Origin: Massilia atriviolacea
GTDB taxonomy: Bacteria > Pseudomonadota > Gammaproteobacteria > Burkholderiales > Burkholderiaceae_D
Assembly: GCF_003953935.1 (NCBI RefSeq)
Contig: NZ_RXLQ01000009.1
Location: forward strand, 229,361-293,360
Direction: 5' to 3'
DNA: 64,000 bases
Part shown: positions 46,519-60,960 of the stretch, piece by piece
How positions within the stretch are numbered: the stretch's first letter is position 1
Layout of the letters: each line of letters starts with the position of its first letter
Program-made: the position numbers and the translations under genes
Notes under the pieces: generated by a model
Seen by the model: the letters and a program-made list of their open reading frames with translations, nothing else
Database searches by the model: none
What the model was told of the DNA's origin: nothing

Positions 46519-47855
46519 AGACCATGCAAGCCATCCTGGTGGAAGACGAGGCGCCGCTGCGCCTGGCCACCAGCCAGACCCTGGAACTGGGCGGCTTTAC
46601 CGTCAGCGCGTTCGCCAGCGCCGAAGAGGCGCAGACGGCGCTCGATGCCGCCTTCGACGGCGTGATCGTCAGCGACGTGCGCCTGCCCGGGCGCTCGGGC
46701 CTGGACTTGCTGGCGCAGGTGGTGGCGCTGGACGCGGAACTGCCGGTGATCATGGTGACCGGCCATGGCGACGTGTCGATGGCGGTCGGCGCCATGCGCG
46801 CCGGCGCCTACGACTTCATCGAAAAACCGTTCGGCGCCGAACGCCTGCTCGATGCGGTGCGGCGCGCCCAGGAGCGGCGTAGCCTGGTGCTGGAAAACCG
46901 CCGCCTCAAGACCGCCTGGGCGCTGCATCCGGACACGCCGCAACTGGTGGGACGCTCCGACGCCATCGAGCGGCTCAAGGTCCTGGTGCGCAATATCGCA
47001 CCGGCCGGGGTGGACATCCTGATCAACGGCCAGACCGGCACCGGCAAGGAAGTGGTGGCGCGCCTGATTCACGCGGCCAGCGCGCGCAAGGGCAATTTTG
47101 TCGCGATCAATTGCGGCGCGCTGCCCGAGTCGGTGTTCGAAAGCGAGATGTTCGGGCACGAGGCCGGCGCCTTTACTGGCGCGCACAAGCGCCGCATCGG
47201 CAAGCTGGAATACGCCAACGGCGGCACCCTGTTCCTCGACGAGATCGAGAGCATGCCGATGGCGCTGCAGGTCAAGCTGCTGCGGGTGCTGCAGGAACGC
47301 CAGCTGGAACGCCTGGGCGGCAACGAGGCCATCGCGGTGAACTTTCGCATCATCGCGGCCAGCAAGGCCGACCTGCTGGAGCTCAGTGGCGAGGGGCGCT
47401 TCCGCGAAGACCTGTATTACCGCATCGGCGTGGCGGCGATCGACCTGCCGCGCCTGAACGAGCGGCGCGACGACATTCCGCTCTTGCTTGCCCATTTCAC
47501 GCAGGACGCGGCGCAGCGCTACGGACGCCCGGTCCCGCAGTGGAGCGCCGAGCAAATGAGCCAGTGGCAGGCGGCGGATTGGCCGGGCAATGTGCGCGAG
47601 CTGCGCAACTTCGCCGAACGGCTGGCGCTTGGCATCGCGTCCACGCCGGCGCCGGCATCGGCCGCAGCGCAGGTTCCCGGCGCCGCCCTGAGCCTGCCGC
47701 AGCAGCTCGACGCCTACGAACGGGAACTGATCGCCCATGCGCTCGACACGGTCGACGGCAATGTGTCCACCGCCGCCGACCAGCTCGGCGTGCCGCGCAA
47801 AACGCTGTACGACAAGCTCAAGAAATATCAGCTGGCACCCGGAAGAAAAATGTAA
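46515..47855 (+). CDS. DctD-like sigma54-dependent response regulator
   Basis: The 446-residue NtrC-type activator has a receiver (Asp54 in IVSDVRLPG, Lys104 in IEKPFG), an AAA+ domain with Walker A GQTGTGKE (about 172-179), the sigma54-contact loop GAFTGA (about 218-223) and Walker B GGTLFLDEIE. A Fis-type HTH lies at the end (NVSTAADQLGVPRKTLYDKL). It is coupled to the kinase by ATGA. The only near-consensus sigma54 promoter noticed in the window is that of the importer at 42047, its likely target. A HexR-like site for pullulanase overlaps its stop codon. Confidence 0.94.
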   Translation: MKTMQAILVEDEAPLRLATSQTLELGGFTVSAFASAEEAQTALDAAFDGVIVSDVRLPGRSGLDLLAQVVALDAELPVIMVTGHGDVSMAVGAMRAGAYDFIEKPFGAERLLDAVRRAQERRSLVLENRRLKTAWALHPDTPQLVGRSDAIERLKVLVRNIAPAGVDILINGQTGTGKEVVARLIHAASARKGNFVAINCGALPESVFESEMFGHEAGAFTGAHKRRIGKLEYANGGTLFLDEIESMPMALQVKLLRVLQERQLERLGGNEAIAVNFRIIAASKADLLELSGEGRFREDLYYRIGVAAIDLPRLNERRDDIPLLLAHFTQDAAQRYGRPVPQWSAEQMSQWQAADWPGNVRELRNFAERLALGIASTPAPASAAAQVPGAALSLPQQLDAYERELIAHALDTVDGNVSTAADQLGVPRKTLYDKLKKYQLAPGRKM

Positions 47856-47865
47856 TTTCACTACA
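47851..47865. promoter_or_regulatory. Near-perfect HexR-type operator before pullulanase
   Basis: On the minus strand TGTAGTGAAATTACA matches TGTARTWAAATTACA at 14 of 15 positions. It lies 104 bp before the pullulanase ATG and covers the stop codon of the preceding gene. Confidence 0.65.
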
Positions 47866-47968
47866 AAGCTGCCGGAAATGTGCAAAAATCGGGGGCTTGG
47901 GTGAACATTGGGTGTAGCTGAGATACCCGCCGTCCGGGCGTTTTTCTAACGACGACTTCGGACGACAG

Positions 47969-50686
<2,718 letters not shown>

Positions 50687-50688
50687 AC

Positions 50689-52551
50689 CTAGATATCGAG
50701 GTGCGAGATGAGCGAGCGCTTCTTGTCGTGATCGGCCGGATCGGCGCCCTGCGCGCCGAGCGAAATCCCGACCGACAGGATATCGATCAGCAGCAGCTGC
50801 AGCACGCGCGAGATCATCGACAGGAAGCTGGTGCTGTCTTCGCTGTGATCGACCGCCAGGCAGATGGTGGCGCGTTTCGCCAGCGCCGACTTGCTGCTGG
50901 TGATCGCGATGACATCCGCGCCGGTCGCACGCGCCGCGTCGACGGCCGCCAGCAATTCCGGCAGGTTGCCCGAGGTGGAAATGGCGATCACCACATCGCC
51001 CGGCTTGAGCAATTCCGCCGCCAGGGTGAACAGGTGCGAATCGCCGTACGACGAAGTGGGAATGCGGAAGCGGAAGAACTTGTGCTGGCCGTCCAGCGCC
51101 ACCACGCGCGAATTACCCATGGCGTAGAACTCGACCCGGTTGGCCTTGCGCAGCAGCGCGATGGCGCGGTCGATCGAGACCACGTCGAGCTGGTCGCGGA
51201 ATTTCAGGATGGCCGATACGGTGTTGTCGATCACCTTGGCCGACAGGTCGTGCGTACTGTCGGACACGCGCACCTGGCTGTGGCGCACGGGGATGGTGCC
51301 GGTCAGGCTGCTCGCGAACTTGAGCTTGAAGTCGGCCAATCCCAAAAAGCCCAGCGAGCGGCAGAAGCGGATCACGGTCGGCTGGCTGACGTCGGCCAGG
51401 CGCGCGATCTCCGCGATCGGCTCGCCCAGCACCTTGCGCGGATGTTCCAGCACCAGGGTGGCCACGCGCTGTTCGGCGGGCGACAGTTCGTGCTGCAGAT
51501 GCTGCACGCGCTCCATCAGCGTGTTGGCGCCGCTGCGTCCACGCAGGTGTTCGGACAGAATCGTCGCCACGCCGATAAAGGCGGGGTTGGGAATCATGAT
51601 CACGTAGGTCGGGATCTGGCCCAGGTAGGAAGAAAAGCGGCCCTTGGCCTCGAAGCGTGCGCGGAACGGCGACGTGACGAACCACTCGCCCATGCGCGGC
51701 ACGATGCCGCCGCCGATGAAGATGCCCCCAAAAGCGCCCAGCGTGACCGCCAGGTTGGCGGCGGCGCCGCCCAGCATGCCGCAGAAGCACTCCAGCACTT
51801 CGAGGCAGAGCGGGTCCTTGTCGTCGAGCGCGCCGGCGATGATCTCGGGCGAGGTGCGCGGCGCGGCCTGTACGGCGTTCCGCTCGGCCAGCGCGCGGTA
51901 GATCAGTTCCATGCCGGGGCCGGAAATCAGGCGCTCGTTCGAGACGTGCGTCCATTCCTTCCAGGCGTACTGCAGGATCGCGAATTCGCGTTCGTCGGCC
52001 GGGGCAAAATTGACGTGGCCACCTTCGCTGCCGAGGGTGACGAAACCGTCCAGGGTCGGGATCATGCCCGACACGCCAAGGCCGGTGCCCGGTCCCACCA
52101 CGCCGATGACGGCGTTGGCTGCGGGCGCGCCGCCGCCGACCTGCATCAGGTCCTTGCCGGACAGGCCGGGCAGCGACATCGCCAGGGCGGTGAAGTCGTT
52201 CACGATCAGCAGGGTGTTCAGGCCCAGCGTGCGGCGCACTTCATCGGTGGAGAATTGCCAGTCGCGGTTGGTCATGCGGATCATGTCGCCGCTGATCGGG
52301 TTGGCGAGGGCGAAGGCGGCGTGATTGATGCGGGTGCCGCTGTGGTCGGCCAGGTAGGTATGCAGCAGCGGGACGATGCCGGGGAAGTCGTCGCACTTCA
52401 GTACGCGCACCGAGCGCAGCACGCCGGGCGCGGTTTCGAGGGCGAAGCGCGCGTGGGTCGCGCCGATATCGGCCAGCAGACGGGGGCCGTCGGCGTAGGC
52501 GGTGCGGCTGTACTTTTGTTCTGAATCGTTTTCTTTGGTCATCGCAGTCAC
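50689..52551 (-). CDS. Bifunctional glucokinase / RpiR (HexR)-type regulator, copy 2
   Basis: The 620-residue paralogue of the fusion at 35982-37826 is closely similar along its whole length. It has the glucokinase part (LLADIGATHARFAL, VNDFTALAM, GPGTGLGVSG), RpiR HTH (LADVSQPTVIRFCRSLGF) and SIS domain (FYAMGNSRVVALDGQHKFFR, PGDVVIAISTSG). Both enzyme and regulator halves look intact. The start is either 52551 or the ATG at 52539, and neither has a clear ribosome site. It is the last gene of the carrier-phosphoglucomutase-amylase set, separated from amylase by 134 bp with a REP-like element. Confidence 0.92.
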   Translation of the reverse strand: MTAMTKENDSEQKYSRTAYADGPRLLADIGATHARFALETAPGVLRSVRVLKCDDFPGIVPLLHTYLADHSGTRINHAAFALANPISGDMIRMTNRDWQFSTDEVRRTLGLNTLLIVNDFTALAMSLPGLSGKDLMQVGGGAPAANAVIGVVGPGTGLGVSGMIPTLDGFVTLGSEGGHVNFAPADEREFAILQYAWKEWTHVSNERLISGPGMELIYRALAERNAVQAAPRTSPEIIAGALDDKDPLCLEVLECFCGMLGGAAANLAVTLGAFGGIFIGGGIVPRMGEWFVTSPFRARFEAKGRFSSYLGQIPTYVIMIPNPAFIGVATILSEHLRGRSGANTLMERVQHLQHELSPAEQRVATLVLEHPRKVLGEPIAEIARLADVSQPTVIRFCRSLGFLGLADFKLKFASSLTGTIPVRHSQVRVSDSTHDLSAKVIDNTVSAILKFRDQLDVVSIDRAIALLRKANRVEFYAMGNSRVVALDGQHKFFRFRIPTSSYGDSHLFTLAAELLKPGDVVIAISTSGNLPELLAAVDAARATGADVIAITSSKSALAKRATICLAVDHSEDSTSFLSMISRVLQLLLIDILSVGISLGAQGADPADHDKKRSLISHLDI

Positions 52552-52641
52552 ATCGGACAGTTCGGGCAGTTCGCGCGTAGCATACCCTATTGTGCGAAAT
52601 GTATGAAATGGGGTGAGTGGCGATAGCGTTAACGTGTACTG

Positions 52642-52681
52642 CGTCGTTCCCGCGCCAAGGCGGCCCTCGGCGGGAACGACG
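52642..52681. repeat. REP-like palindromic repeat, copy 3
   Basis: Arms CGTCGTTCCCGC (52642-52653) and GCGGGAACGACG (52670-52681) share the core of the copies near lpdA and aceF. It lies just past the alpha-amylase stop codon. Confidence 0.75.
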
Positions 52682-52685
52682 GCGA

Positions 52686-54338
52686 TCAGTTCGCGATCAG
52701 CACAATGCCGTTCCTGGTGTGGAAATCGACCTTCCCGCCCGCCACCACGGCCTTCTTGCCCGAGTAGTAATCGGTCACCGATTCGCCATCGCGGAAAATC
52801 GGTCCGACCACGATCGGCGTCGACTTATCGGTCGGCAGGTCGAGCCCCACCACCACACGGTCCTTCTCCCAGGTCCGCGCGAAAATGTACGGCGTCGCCT
52901 GCAGCTTGCGATGCTCGCCCGCCCCCACCGCCGGATGCGCCTGGCGGAAGCGGCCGATGATGCCCCAGTGCTTGCGCACGTCCGCGATCCGGTAGCCGTC
53001 GCGTTGCGCATTGCTGGCCAGTTCGTCCCAGTTCATGAACGAGCGCAGCACCGCGTCGCCCTTCGCCCCCGCATGCGTGAGCAGGCGCGCGGTCTCGTCG
53101 CCATAATAGATCTGCGCCACGCCGGGCGACAGCAGCAGCTTCGCCGCCGAGTCCATGGGACGCGTACGCGCCGGATCGAACGGCGCTCCGTCGTCGTGCG
53201 AGCTCAGATAATTGATCACCGAATAACCGCGCAGCGGCCCGGCCAGCAGCGCGGCGTAGCGGCCGAACATGGCGTCGTAGCCGCCCTTGGCGTCGGACGT
53301 CATGCTGAAGTTGATCACGCTGTCGAAGCCATTGTCGTAGAAGTCGACAAAGGTTTCGCCGCCCATGTCGAACTGGTGGGCATGGCGCAGCGAGTAGTTA
53401 TAGACTTCGGCCGTCATGTAGAACTTGCCGTCGCCGAGGCGCTTGGAAGGATTGTCGCGCTTCCAGTCCTCGAACGCCTTGCTGGCGACTTTTTTCAGGT
53501 CCTTCCACACGCGCGGCTCCACATGCTTGGCCGTGTCGGCGCGGAAGCCGTCGAAGCCGTACTTGCGCACCCAGTCCGCGTGCCATTTCATCAGATAGTA
53601 GCGCGGCGCGCGCGGGTAGCCGGTCTCCTTGAAAAAGGCATCGAGGCTGGCCACTTCGCGCTCGTAGCGTCCTTCTTCCTTCCACTTGGCCACCAGCGCC
53701 GGCGGCAGCGCCACCGGGCGGTCGGCGTCGGTGCGCAAGTCCGGCAGGTTCTTCACCAGCGTGCAGTCGACGGTGGTGCGCGCATCCTTGTAGGTGCACA
53801 GCGGCGCCGTGCGCACCCATTCCTTCGGCCAGACCGGGTCGGACGCCGTCACCGGACCGGTATGGTTCATGACCACGTCGAGCAGCACGCGGATGCCGTT
53901 GGCGTGCGCGGTGTCGACCAGTTCCTGCAGGTCCGCTTCGGTCCCCAGGTTGGCGTCGATGCTGGTGAAGTCGCGCGCCCAGTAGCCGTGGAAGCCGTAC
54001 GATTTGCCGGTGCCTTCATCGGTGCCGGCGTGAATCTGCTCGACCGGCGGCGTGATCCAGAGCGCGTCGACGCCCAGCTCCTTGAAGTAGCCTTCCTTGA
54101 TCTTGGCCGTGACCCCGGCCAGGTCGCCGCCCATGTAGCCGCGCAGCGGCGCGGCATCGGCCTTGCGTCCATACGCCAGGTCGTTGGCCTTGTTGCCGTT
54201 GTTGAAGCGGTCCGTCAACAGGAAATACACAGTCGCGTTTTCCCACACAAACGGGGCGCGCGCCGGGGCTGGAGCGGCGCTGACGTGGGAGGCGCCGAAA
54301 GTGAGCGCCAGTGAGACTGCAAGTGCGGAAAATTTCAT
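52686..54338 (-). CDS. Secreted GH13 alpha-amylase (MalS-like)
   Basis: The 550-residue protein has a signal peptide (about 1-21, SHVSAA) and a GH13 barrel: VYFLLTDRFNNGNKAND, LLDVVMNHTGP, the nucleophile in DGFRADTAKHV, the acid/base Glu in MTAEVYNY, and INYLSSHDDG. A C-terminal beta domain follows. The pattern is that of GH13_19 periplasmic amylases such as E. coli MalS, which cut maltodextrins. It follows phosphoglucomutase by 27 bp in the same operon. Confidence 0.93.
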   Translation of the reverse strand: MKFSALAVSLALTFGASHVSAAPAPARAPFVWENATVYFLLTDRFNNGNKANDLAYGRKADAAPLRGYMGGDLAGVTAKIKEGYFKELGVDALWITPPVEQIHAGTDEGTGKSYGFHGYWARDFTSIDANLGTEADLQELVDTAHANGIRVLLDVVMNHTGPVTASDPVWPKEWVRTAPLCTYKDARTTVDCTLVKNLPDLRTDADRPVALPPALVAKWKEEGRYEREVASLDAFFKETGYPRAPRYYLMKWHADWVRKYGFDGFRADTAKHVEPRVWKDLKKVASKAFEDWKRDNPSKRLGDGKFYMTAEVYNYSLRHAHQFDMGGETFVDFYDNGFDSVINFSMTSDAKGGYDAMFGRYAALLAGPLRGYSVINYLSSHDDGAPFDPARTRPMDSAAKLLLSPGVAQIYYGDETARLLTHAGAKGDAVLRSFMNWDELASNAQRDGYRIADVRKHWGIIGRFRQAHPAVGAGEHRKLQATPYIFARTWEKDRVVVGLDLPTDKSTPIVVGPIFRDGESVTDYYSGKKAVVAGGKVDFHTRNGIVLIAN

Positions 54339-54365
54339 GTATTCCCTGTTGGTTGGATTAATTCG

Positions 54366-56012
<1,647 letters not shown>

Positions 56013-56054
56013 TTAACAATACGATACGACAGGTAGAAAAAATTCGACGCCAGC

Positions 56055-57386
56055 TTAGTTGGCTTGCTCGCCTTTATCGTTCACCAGCATGGTCAGCAAA
56101 CCGCCGACGGCCATGCAGGCGCCGGCCAGCAGCAGGGTCGCCACCGGACGCCCGCCCAGCAGGGCCTTGCTGATCGGGCCGAGGATCACGCCGCCGATAA
56201 TCTGCGGGATCACCACGAAGAAGTTGAAGACACCCATGTAGAAACCCATGCGCTGCGCCGGCAGCGCACCGGCCAGGATCGCATACGGCACGGTGAGGAT
56301 GCTGGCCCACGCGATGCCCACGCCGACCATCGGCAGCAGCAGCATCTCTTTTTGGGTGATGAAGAAGATGCTGGCCAGGCTGATGCCGCCGATGACCAGG
56401 CAGGCCAGGTGCGTCATCTTGCGGTTGGTGCGGCGCGCGATCGCCGGCAGGATAAAGGCGGCAATCGCCGACACGCCGTTATACACGGCGAACATCACGC
56501 CGACCCAGTTGCCGGCGCTCTGGAAGGCGGCCGACTGCGCGTCGACCGTGCCGAAGACGTTTTCGGCCACGGCCGGCGTGGTGTTGACCCACATCGTAAA
56601 CAGCGCCAGCCAGGAGAAGAAGCTCACGCTCGCCAGCTGCACCATCGTGCGCGGCATGGTGGTGAAGCCTTTGACGATTTCGCGCAGCGCGGTCAAGGTG
56701 CCCTTGCGCTGTTCGACCTCGGCGCGGAAGGCCGCCATGTCCTCGGGCGGCGTTTCGCGCGTGGTGATGACGGTCCACGACACCGCCCCCATGAAGGCCA
56801 GTCCGCCGGCATAGAAGGAGTAGCGCACCGTATCCGGAATGCCGCCGTCGACGGGGATGTTACTGACGTTGAACCATTCGGTAAACATGGTCGGCAGCAG
56901 CGAGGCGATCACCGAACCGCAGCCGATGAAGAAGGTCTGCATCGCAAAGCCGGAAGTCTGCTGGGCCGGATGCAGCTTGTCGCCCACAAAAGCGCGGAAC
57001 GGCTCCATCGACACGTTGATCGACGCGTCCATCATCCACAGCACGAACACCGCCATCCACAGCGACGAGGAATTCGGCATCAGGAACATGGCCACGGTCG
57101 CGAGCAAGGCGCCGAGGAAGAAGAAGGGACGGCGCCGGCCCCAGAACGGATGCCAGGTGTTGTCGCTCAGGTAGCCGATGATCGGCTGCACCAGGAGACC
57201 CGTGACCGGCGCGGCGAGCCAGAACAGCGGCAGGTCGTCGGCGTTCGCGCCCAGGGTCGAGAAAATGCGGCTGGTGTTGGCGTTTTGCAGGGCAAACCCG
57301 AACTGGATGCCGAAGAAGCCGAAGCTCATGTTCCACAACTGCCAGAAGCTCAGGCGCGGTTTGGTCGGCGGGAATTGCATCTGCAT
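56055..57386 (-). CDS. SLC45-like MFS sugar carrier, first of divergent pair
   Basis: The 443-residue carrier has about 12 spans and the motif WGRRRPFFFLGAL (about 75-87) typical of SLC45/sucrose-maltose-type MFS proteins. Next to amylase, phosphoglucomutase and glucokinase it probably takes up maltose or maltodextrins. I chose the ATG at 57386 (MQMQFPP), with GGAG 8 nt upstream, over an in-frame start 51 nt earlier that would include the promoter. Its -10 TATAAT (57419-57414) is preceded directly by a HexR-like site. Confidence 0.88.
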   Translation of the reverse strand: MQMQFPPTKPRLSFWQLWNMSFGFFGIQFGFALQNANTSRIFSTLGANADDLPLFWLAAPVTGLLVQPIIGYLSDNTWHPFWGRRRPFFFLGALLATVAMFLMPNSSSLWMAVFVLWMMDASINVSMEPFRAFVGDKLHPAQQTSGFAMQTFFIGCGSVIASLLPTMFTEWFNVSNIPVDGGIPDTVRYSFYAGGLAFMGAVSWTVITTRETPPEDMAAFRAEVEQRKGTLTALREIVKGFTTMPRTMVQLASVSFFSWLALFTMWVNTTPAVAENVFGTVDAQSAAFQSAGNWVGVMFAVYNGVSAIAAFILPAIARRTNRKMTHLACLVIGGISLASIFFITQKEMLLLPMVGVGIAWASILTVPYAILAGALPAQRMGFYMGVFNFFVVIPQIIGGVILGPISKALLGGRPVATLLLAGACMAVGGLLTMLVNDKGEQAN

Positions 57387-57413
57387 CGGGAGTCTCCAGG
57401 CGTTTGGCCACGC

Positions 57414-57442
57414 ATTATATTTGTAGGAAAATAACATGACGA
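57414..57442 (-). promoter_or_regulatory. Carrier promoter with HexR-like site in its spacer
   Basis: On the minus strand TATAAT (57419-57414) is a perfect -10 box, with TCGTCA as a poor -35 17 bp upstream. The site TGTAGGAAAATAACA (57422-57436; 13 of 15 matches to TGTARTWAAATTACA) lies between them on the plus strand, where a repressor would block polymerase. Confidence 0.6.
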
Positions 57443-57522
57443 TTTCTAAGTGTCAATCTAAACAGTTCCATAGTAGAATCGCCGCAGGAAGACGGATAAA
57501 TCGCACGACAAATCCAGGGATT

Positions 57523-57537
57523 TGTAGTCAAATAACA
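57523..57537. promoter_or_regulatory. HexR-like site before the second carrier
   Basis: TGTAGTCAAATAACA matches 13 of 15 positions of TGTARTWAAATTACA, 19 bp before the carrier ATG. With its partner at 57422 it shares TTTGTAG and AAATAACA in the same orientation. Confidence 0.6.
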
Positions 57538-57555
57538 GAACCAGATGGGGACACG

Positions 57556-58839
57556 ATGCGGGACATGCAGAAGCACCTGAACAAGCTTTTTTACGCGACC
57601 CTGAGCCTGCCGTCGACGGCCATGGGCTTCGCGCTGTGCATCCAGATTTCAGCGCTGAGCTGGATTTTGAGCACCCGCTTCAACCTGGAGATTCACGAAA
57701 TCGGCATCGTCTGGGCGGCCGGCCCGCTGGCCGGCATCTTCGGCCAGGTGATCATCGGCCTGATCAGCGACGACGCCTGGTTCTGGGGCGGGCGGCGCCG
57801 GCCCTTCATCCTGATCGGCGGCACGCTGGCCGCGCTGATGGTGTTCCTGCTGCCGCGCATCGACGTGGTGGGCAAGGTCCTCGGCATCGACGACATGGTC
57901 ATCGTCGCGGTGATCATTGCGCTCACGCTGGACCTGTCGATCAATATCAGTTTCAACCCGACCCGCTCGATCATCGCCGACCTCACGCCCGAAGGCGAAG
58001 CGCGCACGCGCGGCTATACCTGGATGCAGACCATCTCGGGCTTTTTCGGCGTGCTGGCCTACGTGATCGGCGCGACCATGGGCAACGACGTGCTCATTTC
58101 GGTCGGCGCGGGCATCGTGTTCCTGTTTTCGGTGGTGCCGATGTTCTTCATCAAGGAAGAACGCGAGCTGGTGAAAAAGAGCGCGACCGCCGTGGCCACG
58201 GTGGCCACCAGGGCCGACTGGGGCCAGCTGTGGCGCATCTACATCGCGCACGGCTTCGCGTGGCTGGGCGTGCAGTCGATGTTCGTCTACACCTATGGTT
58301 TCATACAGCAGCAGCTGGTGCCGGCGGGGCTGGACACCAGGGCGGCCGACGCGATGAGCGGGCAGATTATCGCCTACGCCTTCGCCGTATTGAATACCGT
58401 CGGCTTCCTGCTGCCGGCCCTGGTGCTGGCGCCACTGGCGCGCCGGATCGGACGCGTGCATACGCAGGCCGCCTGCATCGCCATCATGGCGCTCGGGTAC
58501 TTTGCGATTGCGACCATGGCGCGCACGCCGATGATGCTGTATGCGCTGATGGCGGTGGTCGGCATCGGCTGGAGCGCGATTGTCAGCCTGCCGTTTGCGA
58601 TCATGAGCGACAAGGTGGACAAGAGCCGCATGGGATTCTTCATGGGCGTGTTCAACCTGTCGGTGGTGCTGCCGCAGCTGATGTCCACGGGCGTGGGCTT
58701 CGTGCTGAAAAAAGTGCCGGACCAGAGTACCTTGTACCTTATCTGCGGCGTGTCGCTGGCCATCTCGGCGGCCTTGTGGTGCCTGGTGAAGGACGACGCG
58801 CCGGCGGCGCAAGCCGCGATGCCCGCTTCCGCGCACTGA
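57556..58839 (+). CDS. SLC45-like MFS sugar carrier, second of divergent pair
   Basis: The 427-residue carrier is distantly related to the divergent neighbour: about 12 spans, GGRRRPFILIGGTLAAL (about 77-93), FNPTRSIIADLTPEGEA. It is probably a maltose or maltodextrin importer. The ATG at 57556 (MRDMQKHLN) follows GATGGGG. MQKHLN at 57565 is an alternative. Two different carriers back to back suggest different oligosaccharide sizes or affinities. A strong terminator follows. Confidence 0.87.
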   Translation: MRDMQKHLNKLFYATLSLPSTAMGFALCIQISALSWILSTRFNLEIHEIGIVWAAGPLAGIFGQVIIGLISDDAWFWGGRRRPFILIGGTLAALMVFLLPRIDVVGKVLGIDDMVIVAVIIALTLDLSINISFNPTRSIIADLTPEGEARTRGYTWMQTISGFFGVLAYVIGATMGNDVLISVGAGIVFLFSVVPMFFIKEERELVKKSATAVATVATRADWGQLWRIYIAHGFAWLGVQSMFVYTYGFIQQQLVPAGLDTRAADAMSGQIIAYAFAVLNTVGFLLPALVLAPLARRIGRVHTQAACIAIMALGYFAIATMARTPMMLYALMAVVGIGWSAIVSLPFAIMSDKVDKSRMGFFMGVFNLSVVLPQLMSTGVGFVLKKVPDQSTLYLICGVSLAISAALWCLVKDDAPAAQAAMPASAH

Positions 58840-58848
58840 GGTAAACGC

Positions 58849-58880
58849 AAAATGGGCAGCCGAAGCTGCCCATCTTTTTT
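58849..58880 (+). terminator. Terminator after the second carrier gene
   Basis: The stem ATGGGCAGC/GCTGCCCAT with a CGAA tetraloop is followed by CTTTTTT. It lies between the carrier and the convergent helicase gene. Confidence 0.9.
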
Positions 58881-58894
58881 ACCCGCCTGCCGAA

Positions 58895-60730
<1,836 letters not shown>

Positions 60731-60889
60731 AGGACACTCACAATTTGACTAGCTAGCCCGACGGGAAAGCATCCTGCAGTTTACTCTCTTGTAGTCCAGA
60801 ATGCGATTTTTTGTAACGGCGTTGCGTGCAAGTGGGCGCACATTGAGGCTATTCGTGCAATCTGCACCTCATTCGCGCTCGCCCCAAAC

Positions 60890-60930
60890 GCAACAACCCC
60901 GCCGCACTCGCGTGCAACGGGGTTGTTTTC
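60890..60930. terminator. Hairpin downstream of the TonB receptor gene
   Basis: The stem AACAACCCCG/CGGGGTTGTT has a 16-nt loop. It ends in TTGTTTT on the plus strand and a weaker tail on the minus strand, about 30 bp after the receptor stop. Confidence 0.6.
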
Positions 60931-60960
60931 GGCGCCGGGATCGCCCCGGCAGCCCCTTCA

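Noticed and set aside
47925-47950. Terminator after the DctD-like gene
   Set aside because: The stem is only four base pairs (CGCC/GGCG) before the T-run, which is too weak to call.
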